Positions 29,893 through 38,057 of a stretch of DNA of 64,000 nucleotides are shown one piece after another. Numbering within the stretch: the first letter of the stretch is position 1; every line of letters begins with the position of its first letter. A program made the position numbers and the translations under genes. The stretch lies in the NCBI RefSeq assembly GCF_034421375.1, contig NZ_CP139779.1:2046001-2110000 (forward strand). The letters run 5' to 3'. This stretch comes from Microbacterium invictum. Its GTDB lineage: Bacteria > Actinomycetota > Actinomycetes > Actinomycetales > Microbacteriaceae. The notes under the pieces are model-generated. The model was not told the origin of the DNA, did no database searches, and saw only the letters and a program-made list of their open reading frames with translations.

Positions 29893-30111
29893 ATGACACT
29901 TTCGACACCCTCTGAGACGGCCGTCCTCGAATACCGCCTGACCGCGGCGGACCGCTGCGATTCCTGCGGAGCTCAGGCCTACATCGCCGCCGAGGTGAAC
30001 GGCAGCGAGCTGCTGTTCTGCGCACACCACGGCCGCAAGTACGAAGAGAAGCTTCGTGCCGTCTCCACGTCGTGGCACGACGAGACCGCGCGCCTCAGCA
30101 ACGACGACTGA
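29893..30111 (+). CDS. DUF7455-type small zinc-binding protein
   Basis: A 72-residue protein with a CDSCGAQAY motif and a second Cys/His pair in LLFCAHHGRKYE, consistent with one zinc site. Small proteins starting with YRLTAADRCDSCG are conserved near parE/sigA in actinobacteria; the function is unknown. GGAGG lies 7 bases before the ATG. Its stop is 3 bases from the stop of the opposing racemase gene. Confidence 0.85.
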   Translation: MTLSTPSETAVLEYRLTAADRCDSCGAQAYIAAEVNGSELLFCAHHGRKYEEKLRAVSTSWHDETARLSNDD

Positions 30112-30114
30112 TCG

Positions 30115-31158
30115 TCACCGCATCCCCCGATAACGACGGGGCACCAGCGGAGAGACCCTGACCGCGATCTCCTCGCCGATCGTTCCGATCGATTCGGCGA
30201 GCGAGGTCGCGGTCGCTCCGTCTTCGGCTGCGCCGAACACGGTCACTCGGTCCCCCACCGCCGCACCGTCCCACCGGGTGACCTCGACACGCGATCCCGT
30301 GATCGCCGTCACCCGTCGAGGACCGGCGGGCGTCCCGACCGTGCATCCCACCAGCGTGCTGAACAGACCGTCGCGGGACCCCACGCCGATGCGGACCGTG
30401 TCCGCTCCCACCTCGGTGACGGGTGCCGTCCAGCGCGCCACCGGCCGAACGCCCAGGGCGGCCTCCTCCGGACCGCCGGCCGGACGGATGCCGTAGGCGA
30501 AGGCACCGACCCGGACGAGGTCGTAGCGGAACTCGGGCCGGGCGAACGACGCGGCGCTGGCCGACAGGTGCCGCCAACGCGGCCGCAGGCCGGCGTCCGC
30601 GGCGATCGCGAGCGCCCGTTCGAAGCGCGCTCGCGCACGATCGTCCTCGTCATCGGACGCCTCGGCGATGTGGCTCCAGATCCCCTCGACGCTGAGGACG
30701 CCCGCGTCCTCGGCGGCGACGGCCCGTGCGACCAGGTCGGACCAGTCCTCGGGGCGGACCCCGTTGCGGCGCAGTCCCGTGTCGATCTTCAGGTGCACGC
30801 GTGCCGTTCGGCCGCCCCGGATGCCCGTGAGAGCGGTGAAGAGCCGGAGATCGCCCACCCCGATATCGATGTCCAGGTCGACCGCCAGCGACGCCTGGGC
30901 CTCGTTCTCCGCGGTCCAGATGAACACCCGGGGCTCCGGGCCGACGAGGTCGCGCACGCGAGCCCCGGTGATGACGTCGAAGGCGCCGAACCAGCCGACG
31001 CCCTCCCGGCGTGCTCTGGCCACCACCGCATCGAGCCCGTGTCCGTAGGCGTCGTTCTTCACCACGAGCATGACCTCGGCCGGCGACACCGCCTCGTGCA
31101 CCCGGCGAAGGTTGTCGGCGAGCCGATCGAGATCCACCTCGAGCGCCGACCCGCTCAT
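30115..31158 (-). CDS. Alanine racemase-like protein lacking the catalytic tyrosine
   Basis: A 347-residue fold-type III PLP protein. The TIM-barrel half is intact: PLP lysine in VVKNDAYGHG (about residue 34), Arg in IDTGLRRNG, His in IWSHIAEASD, and VRVGAFAYGI. The C-terminal beta domain is degenerate. The SYG motif with the catalytic tyrosine (Tyr265 in the Geobacillus enzyme) and the GRxxMD motif are absent, and the final SYRVPR appears as SPLVPR. In alanine racemase that tyrosine reaches across the dimer into the partner's active site. The upstream gene, overlapping by ATGA, encodes exactly the missing part. I infer a two-gene heteromeric racemase; amino-acid specificity is unknown. Confidence 0.8.
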   Translation of the reverse strand: MSGSALEVDLDRLADNLRRVHEAVSPAEVMLVVKNDAYGHGLDAVVARARREGVGWFGAFDVITGARVRDLVGPEPRVFIWTAENEAQASLAVDLDIDIGVGDLRLFTALTGIRGGRTARVHLKIDTGLRRNGVRPEDWSDLVARAVAAEDAGVLSVEGIWSHIAEASDDEDDRARARFERALAIAADAGLRPRWRHLSASAASFARPEFRYDLVRVGAFAYGIRPAGGPEEAALGVRPVARWTAPVTEVGADTVRIGVGSRDGLFSTLVGCTVGTPAGPRRVTAITGSRVEVTRWDGAAVGDRVTVFGAAEDGATATSLAESIGTIGEEIAVRVSPLVPRRYRGMR

Positions 31159-31847
31159 CCCGATGCCACCCGACGAGCCCGGGCGCCGACGATGGCGACG
31201 ATCTCGCCGGCGGTGAGCCCGGTCGCCGCCGTCCACGTGTCCAGCGACGGCTCGTCGCTTTCGGGATCTCCGAAAAAGTGGGCCCGGTCACCCGGTTCGG
31301 CGCGGCCCGTCGACCCGAGATCGACGACGCACACATCCATGGCCACCCGTCCGATGACGGGTGCGTTCCGGCCCGCGATCCGGACGGCCACGCGGTTGCC
31401 GAGAGCGCGGACCACTCCCTGCGCATACCCGCCGGAGACGAGGGCGACCGTCGTGTCCGCTGCGGCGCGGAAGGTGTAGCCGTACGAGACGCCCTCTCCC
31501 GCCAGCACCCGCTTGGTACTGACCACCCGGCCCCGGAACGCCATGGCCGGCACCCCTCGGGATCCGGGCAGGCCGAATAGGTGCGCACCGTCGACCGCGT
31601 CGACATCAGACGTCGCCCACCCGAGGCCCGCCTCCGAGACCGCTCGGCGGACCTCCGCCTCGCCGTGCCCCCACCCGTCTGCCTCGAGCACCTCGGGGTC
31701 CACGGTGACGAGCCCGGCATCGTGAGCGGTCTCGAGGTTCGCCGCGAGAGCGGACCGACGGATGAGGGCGACCGGCCGGTGGTCGTGGGCCCCGCTGTAC
31801 TCCGAGACGTCGTGCGCCGTCGGACGCAGAGGATCCACCGACATCAC
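31155..31847 (-). CDS. Alanine racemase C-terminal-domain protein with vestigial barrel
   Basis: A 230-residue protein. Residues about 25-95 resemble the first strands and helices of the alanine racemase barrel, but the lysine motif is VLEADGWGHG: the PLP lysine is Glu and the following Tyr is Trp. Most of the barrel is missing. Residues about 100-230 are a well-kept C-terminal domain with GVSYGYTFRA (catalytic Tyr), SGGYAQGVVR and VIGRVAMDVCVVDLG. On its own it cannot bind PLP. It overlaps the downstream racemase-like gene by ATGA and complements its missing residues. GTG start, leaderless; an ATG follows directly. Confidence 0.8.
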   Translation of the reverse strand: MMSVDPLRPTAHDVSEYSGAHDHRPVALIRRSALAANLETAHDAGLVTVDPEVLEADGWGHGEAEVRRAVSEAGLGWATSDVDAVDGAHLFGLPGSRGVPAMAFRGRVVSTKRVLAGEGVSYGYTFRAAADTTVALVSGGYAQGVVRALGNRVAVRIAGRNAPVIGRVAMDVCVVDLGSTGRAEPGDRAHFFGDPESDEPSLDTWTAATGLTAGEIVAIVGARARRVASG

Positions 31848-31852
31848 CCCTT

Positions 31853-31859
31853 TAGACTA
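31853..31859. promoter_or_regulatory. Shared symmetric -10 element between racemase pair and ATP-grasp gene
   Basis: TAGACTA reads as TAGACT on the plus strand (31853-31858) and as TAGTCT on the minus strand (31859-31854). On the minus strand six bases separate it from the GTG of the racemase C-domain gene. On the plus strand it lies about 34 bases before the ATP-grasp ATG. One element could therefore drive both directions and link expression of the racemase pair and the ligase. Confidence 0.55.
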
Positions 31860-31892
31860 TCCGGGTCCGTCGTCCCCGACTCGAAAGTCCCC

Positions 31893-32918
31893 ATGCCCTC
31901 GACCGGTCTCGGCCTCTCCTCCCGCCTCCGCTACCTCGCTTACCGCGCACGCCGGATCGACGTGGGATCGGTGTGGGAGCGGGCGAGGGAAGCCGCAGCG
32001 CAGCACGGCAAGTGGACGCCGGCGGTCGTGGTCGACATGCTCTACTCCGCGGGCTTGCGTCAGGTCGGCTTCCAGGACTACATCGACTACGACTTCGCGA
32101 TCCTCACCCGCCGGGAACGGGCGACCTTCATGACCCACCCGTTCTCCAATCAGCTGTCCCAGCGCTTCGACCACCCCGGCTACCGCCACCTGTTCCAGGA
32201 CAAGATCGCGTTCGACCGCGCCTTCTCCGAGCACCTCCAACGCGAGTGGATGGTCGTCGAACCAGGCAACGCCGACGAGGTCCGCGCCTTCGCCGAGCGA
32301 CACGGCACCATTGTCACCAAGGAGCCGATCGGACAGGCGGGGACCGGTGTGCATCGCTACCACGCCGCCGACATCACCGATTGGACGGACTTCCACGGGG
32401 GCCTCCTCGATCGCGGCGAGCTGCTCATCGAAGAGGTCATCGTGCAGCACGCCGATCTCGCGGCCGTCTGCCCGGGAACGGTCAACACCACGCGGGTGAC
32501 GGCCTTCTTCGACGGTGAGCGCACCCACATCCTCGCGATCGCGCAGAAGTTCGGCCGCGGCGCCGTCAGCGATCAGATGTCGTTCGGCGGCTTCTACACG
32601 ATGCTCGACGACGACGGTCGCGCCGTCGGCCCCGGATACGACTCGCACGGCCACGTGCACATCACCCACCCCGATTCCGGCTTCCCCATCGCCGACTTCC
32701 AGCTGCCGATGATGGCCGAGGTGGTCGCCTTCGTCGACCGCGTCGCTCGCGTCGTCCCGCAGGTGCAGTACGTCGGATGGGACATCGTGGTGACCCCCGG
32801 CGGTCCGGTGCTCGTCGAGGGGAACTGGGGCGCCGGCGTCTACGAGAACAAGCCGAGCGTGACCGGCATCCGCACCGGCCACAAGGCCCGTTATCTGGCC
32901 GCGACCGGACTGGCCTGA
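31893..32918 (+). CDS. ATP-grasp ligase (sugar-transfer-associated type)
   Basis: A 341-residue protein. Residues about 130-340 match the ATP-grasp family found in polysaccharide and cell-envelope gene clusters: TIVTKEPIGQAGTGVHRY (nucleotide-binding loop), LLIEEVIVQHADLA, NTTRVTAFF, and metal-binding VGWDIVVTPGGPVLVEGNW near the C-terminus. ATP-grasp enzymes join a carboxylate to an amine via an acyl-phosphate. The substrates are unknown. The divergent partner genes encode a racemase-like pair, so a D-amino acid is a reasonable candidate substrate by analogy with the D-aspartate ligase/aspartate racemase pair of Enterococcus; this is inference. No strong ribosome-binding site is seen. Confidence 0.75.
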   Translation: MPSTGLGLSSRLRYLAYRARRIDVGSVWERAREAAAQHGKWTPAVVVDMLYSAGLRQVGFQDYIDYDFAILTRRERATFMTHPFSNQLSQRFDHPGYRHLFQDKIAFDRAFSEHLQREWMVVEPGNADEVRAFAERHGTIVTKEPIGQAGTGVHRYHAADITDWTDFHGGLLDRGELLIEEVIVQHADLAAVCPGTVNTTRVTAFFDGERTHILAIAQKFGRGAVSDQMSFGGFYTMLDDDGRAVGPGYDSHGHVHITHPDSGFPIADFQLPMMAEVVAFVDRVARVVPQVQYVGWDIVVTPGGPVLVEGNWGAGVYENKPSVTGIRTGHKARYLAATGLA

Positions 32919-33009
32919 CGCGCGACGGCCTGTCGCCGTTCCCTCGAACCCGGCCCAGGGCTACAGTGAGAGCGCAGTCTCTCAGGAAACGCTCAGAAAG
33001 GGTTCGGTC

Positions 33010-33561
33010 ATGTCCACCGGTACCGGGGAGAAGTCCCTCACCAACACCGTCCGGGTCGCCCTCGGCGTCGTCGGCGCGATCGCGCTCATCTTCGGTCTGC
33101 TGATCCTCATATGGCCCGAGAAGACCTTCAGCGTCATCACCTGGATCCTCGCCGTCTACGCGATCATCGCAGGGCTGATCTACATCGGCCTCGGGGCGTT
33201 CTCGCGCGAGCGGGGCGGCTGGTCGCGGATCGGCTACATCGTGCTCGGCGTGCTGTTCGTCATCGCCGGCATCGTCGCCATCGCCAACATCGCCAGCGCC
33301 GCGAGCGTCCTGCTTCTCCTCGTCGGACTGATGATCGGCATCACCTGGGTGGTCGAAGGGATCGTCTCGCTGTCCACCCTCTCGGACACGTCGTCGAAGG
33401 GCTGGACGATCTTCTTCGCGATCATCAGCATCGTCGCCGGTGTCGTGGTGATGTTCGCCCCCATCTGGGGCGCCCTCATCGTCTGGCTGTTCTTCGGCAT
33501 CTCGCTGGTGATCCTCGGGATCATCCAGATCGTCCGCGCCCTCCGCTTCGGTCGCGCCTGA
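33010..33561 (+). CDS. DUF308/HdeD-family membrane protein
   Basis: A 183-residue protein with six predicted membrane segments arranged as repeated hairpins, a pattern of the HdeD/DUF308 family. Family-like stretches are WPEKTFSVITWILAVYAI and the repeat-like WGALIVWLFFGISLVILG. Members are linked to acid stress in enteric bacteria; in actinobacteria the role is unknown. AAAGGG lies a few bases before the ATG, and TACAGT at about 32961 is a likely -10. Confidence 0.85.
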   Translation: MSTGTGEKSLTNTVRVALGVVGAIALIFGLLILIWPEKTFSVITWILAVYAIIAGLIYIGLGAFSRERGGWSRIGYIVLGVLFVIAGIVAIANIASAASVLLLLVGLMIGITWVVEGIVSLSTLSDTSSKGWTIFFAIISIVAGVVVMFAPIWGALIVWLFFGISLVILGIIQIVRALRFGRA

Positions 33562-33591
33562 CGCGCGCCCAGGACCCCGGCGGTCGTCCGC

Positions 33592-35571
33592 TCAGCCGAC
33601 CGGCAGGTGGCGCGCCCACCACTCGATCACGGCGTCGAAGCGCTCGACCCGGTGGCGGGGCTGGCCGCTGCGGGTGAGCTCGTGGTTCTCGCCGGGGAAG
33701 ACGAGCATCTCGCTCGGCACCCCCGCCCGGGTGAGAGCGGAGTAGTACCGTGTCGCCTGCTCGAGCGGACAGCGATGATCGGCCTCGGCGTGCATCACGA
33801 GCGTCGGCGTCCGCACCTGCCCGGCGACCTCCATCGGACTCTGCGCGGCGATGAGCTCGCGATCGGCGCCGACGTACTCGTCGCCGAAGAACGAGCCGAT
33901 GTCGCTGGTCCCTTGGAAGGAGATCGGCTCGAGGAAGCCGCGCTCGACGATGGCCGCACGGAAGCGGTGGTCGTGCGCGATGATCCATGCGGTGAGGTAG
34001 CCGCCGTACGATCCCCCCATGATGCCCAGCCGGCCGGAATCGAGGGCGGCGTCGGACTCGAGAGCGCCGTCGAGGAAGTCGATGACGTCGTGATGGTCGA
34101 CCGTGCCCATCGCCTGACGGATGGCACGCCCGTGCGCCCGTCCGTAGCCGGCCGATCCCCGCGGGTTGCAGTAGACCACGGCGTACCCCGCGTCGACGAG
34201 GACCTGGGTCTCGTCGAAGAGATGGATGCCGTAGCTGGCATAGGGTCCGCCGTGGATCTGGAGGACGACGGGGAACGGCCCGTCCCCGTCGGGCCGGGCG
34301 ACCCAGCCGTGCACGGGGTAGCCGTCGCGACCGCGGACGGTCAGCTCGCGCGGCGTCACGATCCCCGTCGCGGCCGCCGACGCGCCGAAGGCGGTCAGCA
34401 CCCGAGGCTCCCCGGGCCCGGCGAGGACGAGCTCGCCGAACGACTCGGGGGTGGCGACGGCGGCGACCACGACGGATCCGGATGCCGCGTGGCCGAGCAC
34501 TTCACGGTCGCCGCCGACGACCTCGGTGGCCGATCCGTCGCGTGAGACGCGGACAAGCCGGACCCGTCCGCGACGCCGGTCCTGCACGAGGAAGGCATCG
34601 CCGGCCGGCGTGACGTGGCTTCCGACCTCGCCGAGGTCGACGGTCTCGGGGTCGGTGAGGATTCGCGCCTCTCCCTCGCCGATCACATACAGCGCCGTAC
34701 CGGGAGCGACGAAGTCCGTTCCCGTCGCCCCCACATCGGAGGCCAGAGCGACCACCGTGCCGTCGTCCGCGACAGCGAGGCCCGACACGGAGAGGTTCGC
34801 GTCGGTTCCCAGCACGTCGCGGCGCCCCGCACCGTCGAGGCGATGCGCGACGACGGGGGTGCGCAGGTCTCGGCGATCGGTCTCGATGCGATCGGGAACG
34901 GCGAGGACCTCTTCTCCCGCGATCGCGAGCGTCGACCAGCTGAGCTCGCCCTCGGTCAGTGCACGCGCGGTCGCGGCGACCGCGCGTCGCGTCGGCGCCT
35001 GATCGCCGCCCTGCACCGCGGGCGCGGGCTCGTAGAACGGCTCGCTGTCGACCTCGGGCGCCGGGATCACGAAGATCTGCGCCGGACGATCGGCGAGGTA
35101 GCCGAGACCGTTGGCGTTCCAGCGGATGCCGGTGATCCGTCGCGGCGCCTCAGCGGCGGCATCCAGTCCTTCGACCGTGCCGTAGCGCCCCTGCTCGGGC
35201 ATCCGCGCGGTGTAGGCCAGTGAGCGTCCGTCGGCGGTCCACACGACCTCACCGACGCCCAGCGGAGCATCGGTGGCCTGCACCGGATCGCCGCCGCCCG
35301 CCGCGACCACGAAGGCCTGCGCGCGTCCCTTCGCGTCGGGGCGGAGGAAGGCCAGGCGGGTGTCGTCGGGAGAGAGCACGGGCGAGGTGTCGAGGACTCC
35401 TCGCGTCATGCGGCGCGGAGCGCCGTCTGGCAGATCGATCCGCCACAGCTGGCCGACCGTCCTGTTGGCAGGGACGTCGGGGCGACTGACGGAGAAGACC
35501 ACGAATTCGCCGTCCGACGAGAGTGCGGGCCGCCCGACGCCGAGGAGCTTCTGGATGTCGGTGGGGCTCAT
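33592..35571 (-). CDS. S9 family prolyl oligopeptidase-like peptidase
   Basis: A 659-residue protein with an N-terminal beta-propeller (WD40/PD40-like repeats, about 1-400) and a C-terminal alpha/beta hydrolase domain. The nucleophile is in GGSYGGYLTAW, the Asp in HAEADHRCPLEQ and the His in GENHELTRSG. There is no signal peptide. It probably acts as an acylaminoacyl- or dipeptidyl-type peptidase on short peptides. It starts 3 bases after the stop of the SDR gene, so the two are co-transcribed. Confidence 0.92.
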   Translation of the reverse strand: MSPTDIQKLLGVGRPALSSDGEFVVFSVSRPDVPANRTVGQLWRIDLPDGAPRRMTRGVLDTSPVLSPDDTRLAFLRPDAKGRAQAFVVAAGGGDPVQATDAPLGVGEVVWTADGRSLAYTARMPEQGRYGTVEGLDAAAEAPRRITGIRWNANGLGYLADRPAQIFVIPAPEVDSEPFYEPAPAVQGGDQAPTRRAVAATARALTEGELSWSTLAIAGEEVLAVPDRIETDRRDLRTPVVAHRLDGAGRRDVLGTDANLSVSGLAVADDGTVVALASDVGATGTDFVAPGTALYVIGEGEARILTDPETVDLGEVGSHVTPAGDAFLVQDRRRGRVRLVRVSRDGSATEVVGGDREVLGHAASGSVVVAAVATPESFGELVLAGPGEPRVLTAFGASAAATGIVTPRELTVRGRDGYPVHGWVARPDGDGPFPVVLQIHGGPYASYGIHLFDETQVLVDAGYAVVYCNPRGSAGYGRAHGRAIRQAMGTVDHHDVIDFLDGALESDAALDSGRLGIMGGSYGGYLTAWIIAHDHRFRAAIVERGFLEPISFQGTSDIGSFFGDEYVGADRELIAAQSPMEVAGQVRTPTLVMHAEADHRCPLEQATRYYSALTRAGVPSEMLVFPGENHELTRSGQPRHRVERFDAVIEWWARHLPVG

Positions 35572-35574
35572 GGC

Positions 35575-36339
35575 TCACGCCCCCGCGAAGGAAGCGGTGT
35601 CACCCACCAGCCGGGTGTTGCCCTCGGGGATCGGATCAACGGCGGCCCGCGCCACCTCGGCGGCGAATTCCGACACGTTGTACAGCCGCCCCGCCGAGTC
35701 GCGTCGCGAGGCGATGGCCCCGGGGTTCGCGCGCTCGAGGAGCGTGGCGGTGATGGTGCCCTCGATCATGTCGCCCGAAACGACGACGAAGTCCACGCCG
35801 CGCTCGGCGAGCATCGGGATGCGCTCCCGCAGGGCGTCCTCGCCGGCGCGCTTGGACAGCGCGACCTGCTCGTACTCGGGCATCGTCGGCGTCGTGCGGA
35901 TGAAGTGGGCCTGGTGGCTGGTGACGAAGACGACGCGGGCTCCGTCACCGAGGAGCGGGATGGCGGTCTCGAGCACCGACACCTGGGCGTCACGATTGAG
36001 GCGGAGCGCATAGTCCTCCGCCATGCCGGCCTCCATGCCGCCCGACGCGTTCAGTACGAGGACGTCGAGCCGACCGAACTCGCGCTCGACCTCGGCGAAC
36101 ATCGCCTGCACCGAGGCGGGGTCGGTCAGATCGGCCCCGACCACCAGCACCCGCACGCCGAGCTCGCGCAGCTGGGTGGCGAGCTTCTCGGCGCGCGGGG
36201 CCTTATTGCGGTAGTTGATGACGACGTCGGCTCCCGCTTCGGCGAGGAAGCGGACGGTGTCGGCGCCGATCCCGCGGGAGGATCCGGTGACCAGGGCGGT
36301 CTTCCCCGCCAGCGATCCGGAAGCAAGGGTCTGAGACAT
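35575..36339 (-). CDS. SDR-family oxidoreductase with atypical catalytic motif
   Basis: A 254-residue Rossmann protein of the short-chain dehydrogenase/reductase class. The cofactor motif TGSSRGIG is normal, and VLVLNASGG corresponds to the NAG motif. The catalytic YxxxK is not normal: the sequence EYEQVALSK has Val where Tyr is expected relative to the SK pair, and the nearest Tyr is seven residues before the Lys. It may use another acid/base or be non-catalytic. The ATG start has GGAG about 9 bases upstream; the longer frame is not supported. First gene of a two-gene operon with the S9 peptidase. Confidence 0.85.
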   Translation of the reverse strand: MSQTLASGSLAGKTALVTGSSRGIGADTVRFLAEAGADVVINYRNKAPRAEKLATQLRELGVRVLVVGADLTDPASVQAMFAEVEREFGRLDVLVLNASGGMEAGMAEDYALRLNRDAQVSVLETAIPLLGDGARVVFVTSHQAHFIRTTPTMPEYEQVALSKRAGEDALRERIPMLAERGVDFVVVSGDMIEGTITATLLERANPGAIASRRDSAGRLYNVSEFAAEVARAAVDPIPEGNTRLVGDTASFAGA

Positions 36340-36468
36340 GTGAGGCGACTCCTGTGATGACGCACCGCGGGATGCCGCGGCAGGGCCCTCCGGCCCCCTG
36401 AACCCTATCAACGCCGATGCGTCGGACTGCGGTGTTAGGGTGGCCGTCAAGGCCGAGGAGGAGCCGCG

Positions 36469-36954
36469 ATGCTGCCGGATCTCACGCAATATCTCTGGAT
36501 CGCGTGGCTGGTGTTCGCGGGCATCTTCATCATCATCGAGCTGCTCACGCTCGAGTTCACCTTCCTCATGCTCGCGGCGGGGAGCGTCATCGGCGGCCTC
36601 GGCGTCAACCTGCTGGGTGGACCGTGGTGGCTGCAGATCGCAGCGGCTGCGGCGATCTCGGGGCTGCTCCTGTTCACCATCCGTCCCCTCCTGCTACGAC
36701 TGCTCCATCGCGGCGAACCGGCGAGGACCAACGTCGATGCCCTCTACGGCATGGGCGGACGCGTCGTGGCCGCTTTCGTCGATGGCGAAGGCGGCTCGGT
36801 GCGCCTGGACAACGGCGAGACCTGGACGGCGCGCCTGGCGCCCGGGGCGGACTCCCCCGGTGTCGGCATCCGCGTCACCGTCGACCGCGTCCTCGGCGCC
36901 ACCGTCGAAGTGAGTCCCGCCACCACCCCGTCAGCGGAAGGAAGCACCCCGTGA
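36469..36954 (+). CDS. NfeD family membrane protein
   Basis: A 161-residue protein with two to three membrane segments in the first 85 residues and a C-terminal OB-fold NfeD domain (GMGGRVVAAFVDGEGGSVRL, then GVGIRVTVDRVLGATVEV). NfeD proteins partner with SPFH/stomatin-like proteins in membrane microdomains. The gene overlaps the following SPFH gene by GTGA. GAGGAGG lies about 7 bases before the ATG and a TAGGGT -10 candidate lies about 33 bases upstream. Confidence 0.9.
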   Translation: MLPDLTQYLWIAWLVFAGIFIIIELLTLEFTFLMLAAGSVIGGLGVNLLGGPWWLQIAAAAAISGLLLFTIRPLLLRLLHRGEPARTNVDALYGMGGRVVAAFVDGEGGSVRLDNGETWTARLAPGADSPGVGIRVTVDRVLGATVEVSPATTPSAEGSTP

Positions 36955-38057
36955 TCGACCTCGGCGCATTCATCGGTCAGATCTTCATCATCGTCCTGCT
37001 CGTCGTCCTGGCGATCTTCGTCGTCGTCGTGCTGTTCCGATCGATCCGGATCATCCCGCAGGCCTACGCAGGCATCGTCGAGCGCCTCGGCCGGTACCAG
37101 CGCACCCTCCAACCGGGTCTTAACCTCCTCGTGCCGTTCGTCGATCGTCTGCGACCGCTCGTGGACATGCGCGAGCAGGTGGTGTCGTTCCCGCCGCAGC
37201 CAGTGATCACAGAGGACAACCTCGTGGTCTCCATCGACACCGTGGTGTACTTCCAGGTCAACGATGCGCGGGCGGCGACGTACGAGATCGCGAACTACCT
37301 CAGTGCGGTGGAGCAGTTGACCACGACGACGCTGCGCAACGTCGTCGGCGGGCTCAACCTCGAAGAGGCGCTCACCAGCCGTGACAACATCAACGGCCAG
37401 CTCCGCGTGGTGCTCGACGAGGCGACCGGCAAGTGGGGTCTGCGCGTCTCGCGGGTCGAGCTGAAGGCCATCGATCCGCCGACCTCCATCCAGGACTCGA
37501 TGGAGAAGCAGATGCGCGCCGAACGCGACCGCCGCGCGGCGATCCTCACGGCCGAGGGCACCAAGCAGTCCCAGATCCTCGAAGCCGAGGGCCGGCGCCA
37601 GGCCGAGATCCTGCGCGCCGAAGGCGACAAGCAGGCGGCGGTGCTCCGCGCGCAGGGTGAGGCCGAAGCCATCGAGATGGTGTTCGGTGCCATCCACGCC
37701 GGCGAGCCCGACGACAAGCTGCTGGCGTACCAGTATCTGCAGACCCTGCCGAAGATCAGCGAGAGCCCGTCCAACAAGCTGTGGATCATCCCGAGCGAGT
37801 TGACCGAGGCGCTCAAGGGCATCGGGAATGCGCTGGGCGGCCGCGACGAGGGCGGGTCGGCGACCGGCTCTCCGAAGCGGCCTACGACGGCCGCGCGTCG
37901 TGCCGAGTACTCCGCGGCGTCGGATGCGGCCGTGGCGGCCGCGCGCGAAGCCGCGTCGGATGCGGACGCGATCGCCAACGAGGCCCGGTCCACGACACCG
38001 GGGGCGATCCGCTCCGACGACGCCGCCCCGGCCGAAGGCGGGGCCGGCTCTGCCTGA
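36951..38057 (+). CDS. SPFH/band-7 domain protein (stomatin-like)
   Basis: A 368-residue protein with one N-terminal membrane segment (about 8-30) and an SPFH domain starting at RIIPQAYAGIVERLGRYQ. The VYFQVNDARAATYEIANY and LNLEEALTSRDNIN segments are typical stomatin-like sequence. A coiled-coil rich in Ala/Glu repeats (about 185-245) follows, then a disordered Ala-rich tail. Such proteins form oligomeric rings in the membrane and may modulate proteases. Co-transcribed with NfeD. Confidence 0.92.
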   Translation: MIDLGAFIGQIFIIVLLVVLAIFVVVVLFRSIRIIPQAYAGIVERLGRYQRTLQPGLNLLVPFVDRLRPLVDMREQVVSFPPQPVITEDNLVVSIDTVVYFQVNDARAATYEIANYLSAVEQLTTTTLRNVVGGLNLEEALTSRDNINGQLRVVLDEATGKWGLRVSRVELKAIDPPTSIQDSMEKQMRAERDRRAAILTAEGTKQSQILEAEGRRQAEILRAEGDKQAAVLRAQGEAEAIEMVFGAIHAGEPDDKLLAYQYLQTLPKISESPSNKLWIIPSELTEALKGIGNALGGRDEGGSATGSPKRPTTAARRAEYSAASDAAVAAAREAASDADAIANEARSTTPGAIRSDDAAPAEGGAGSA

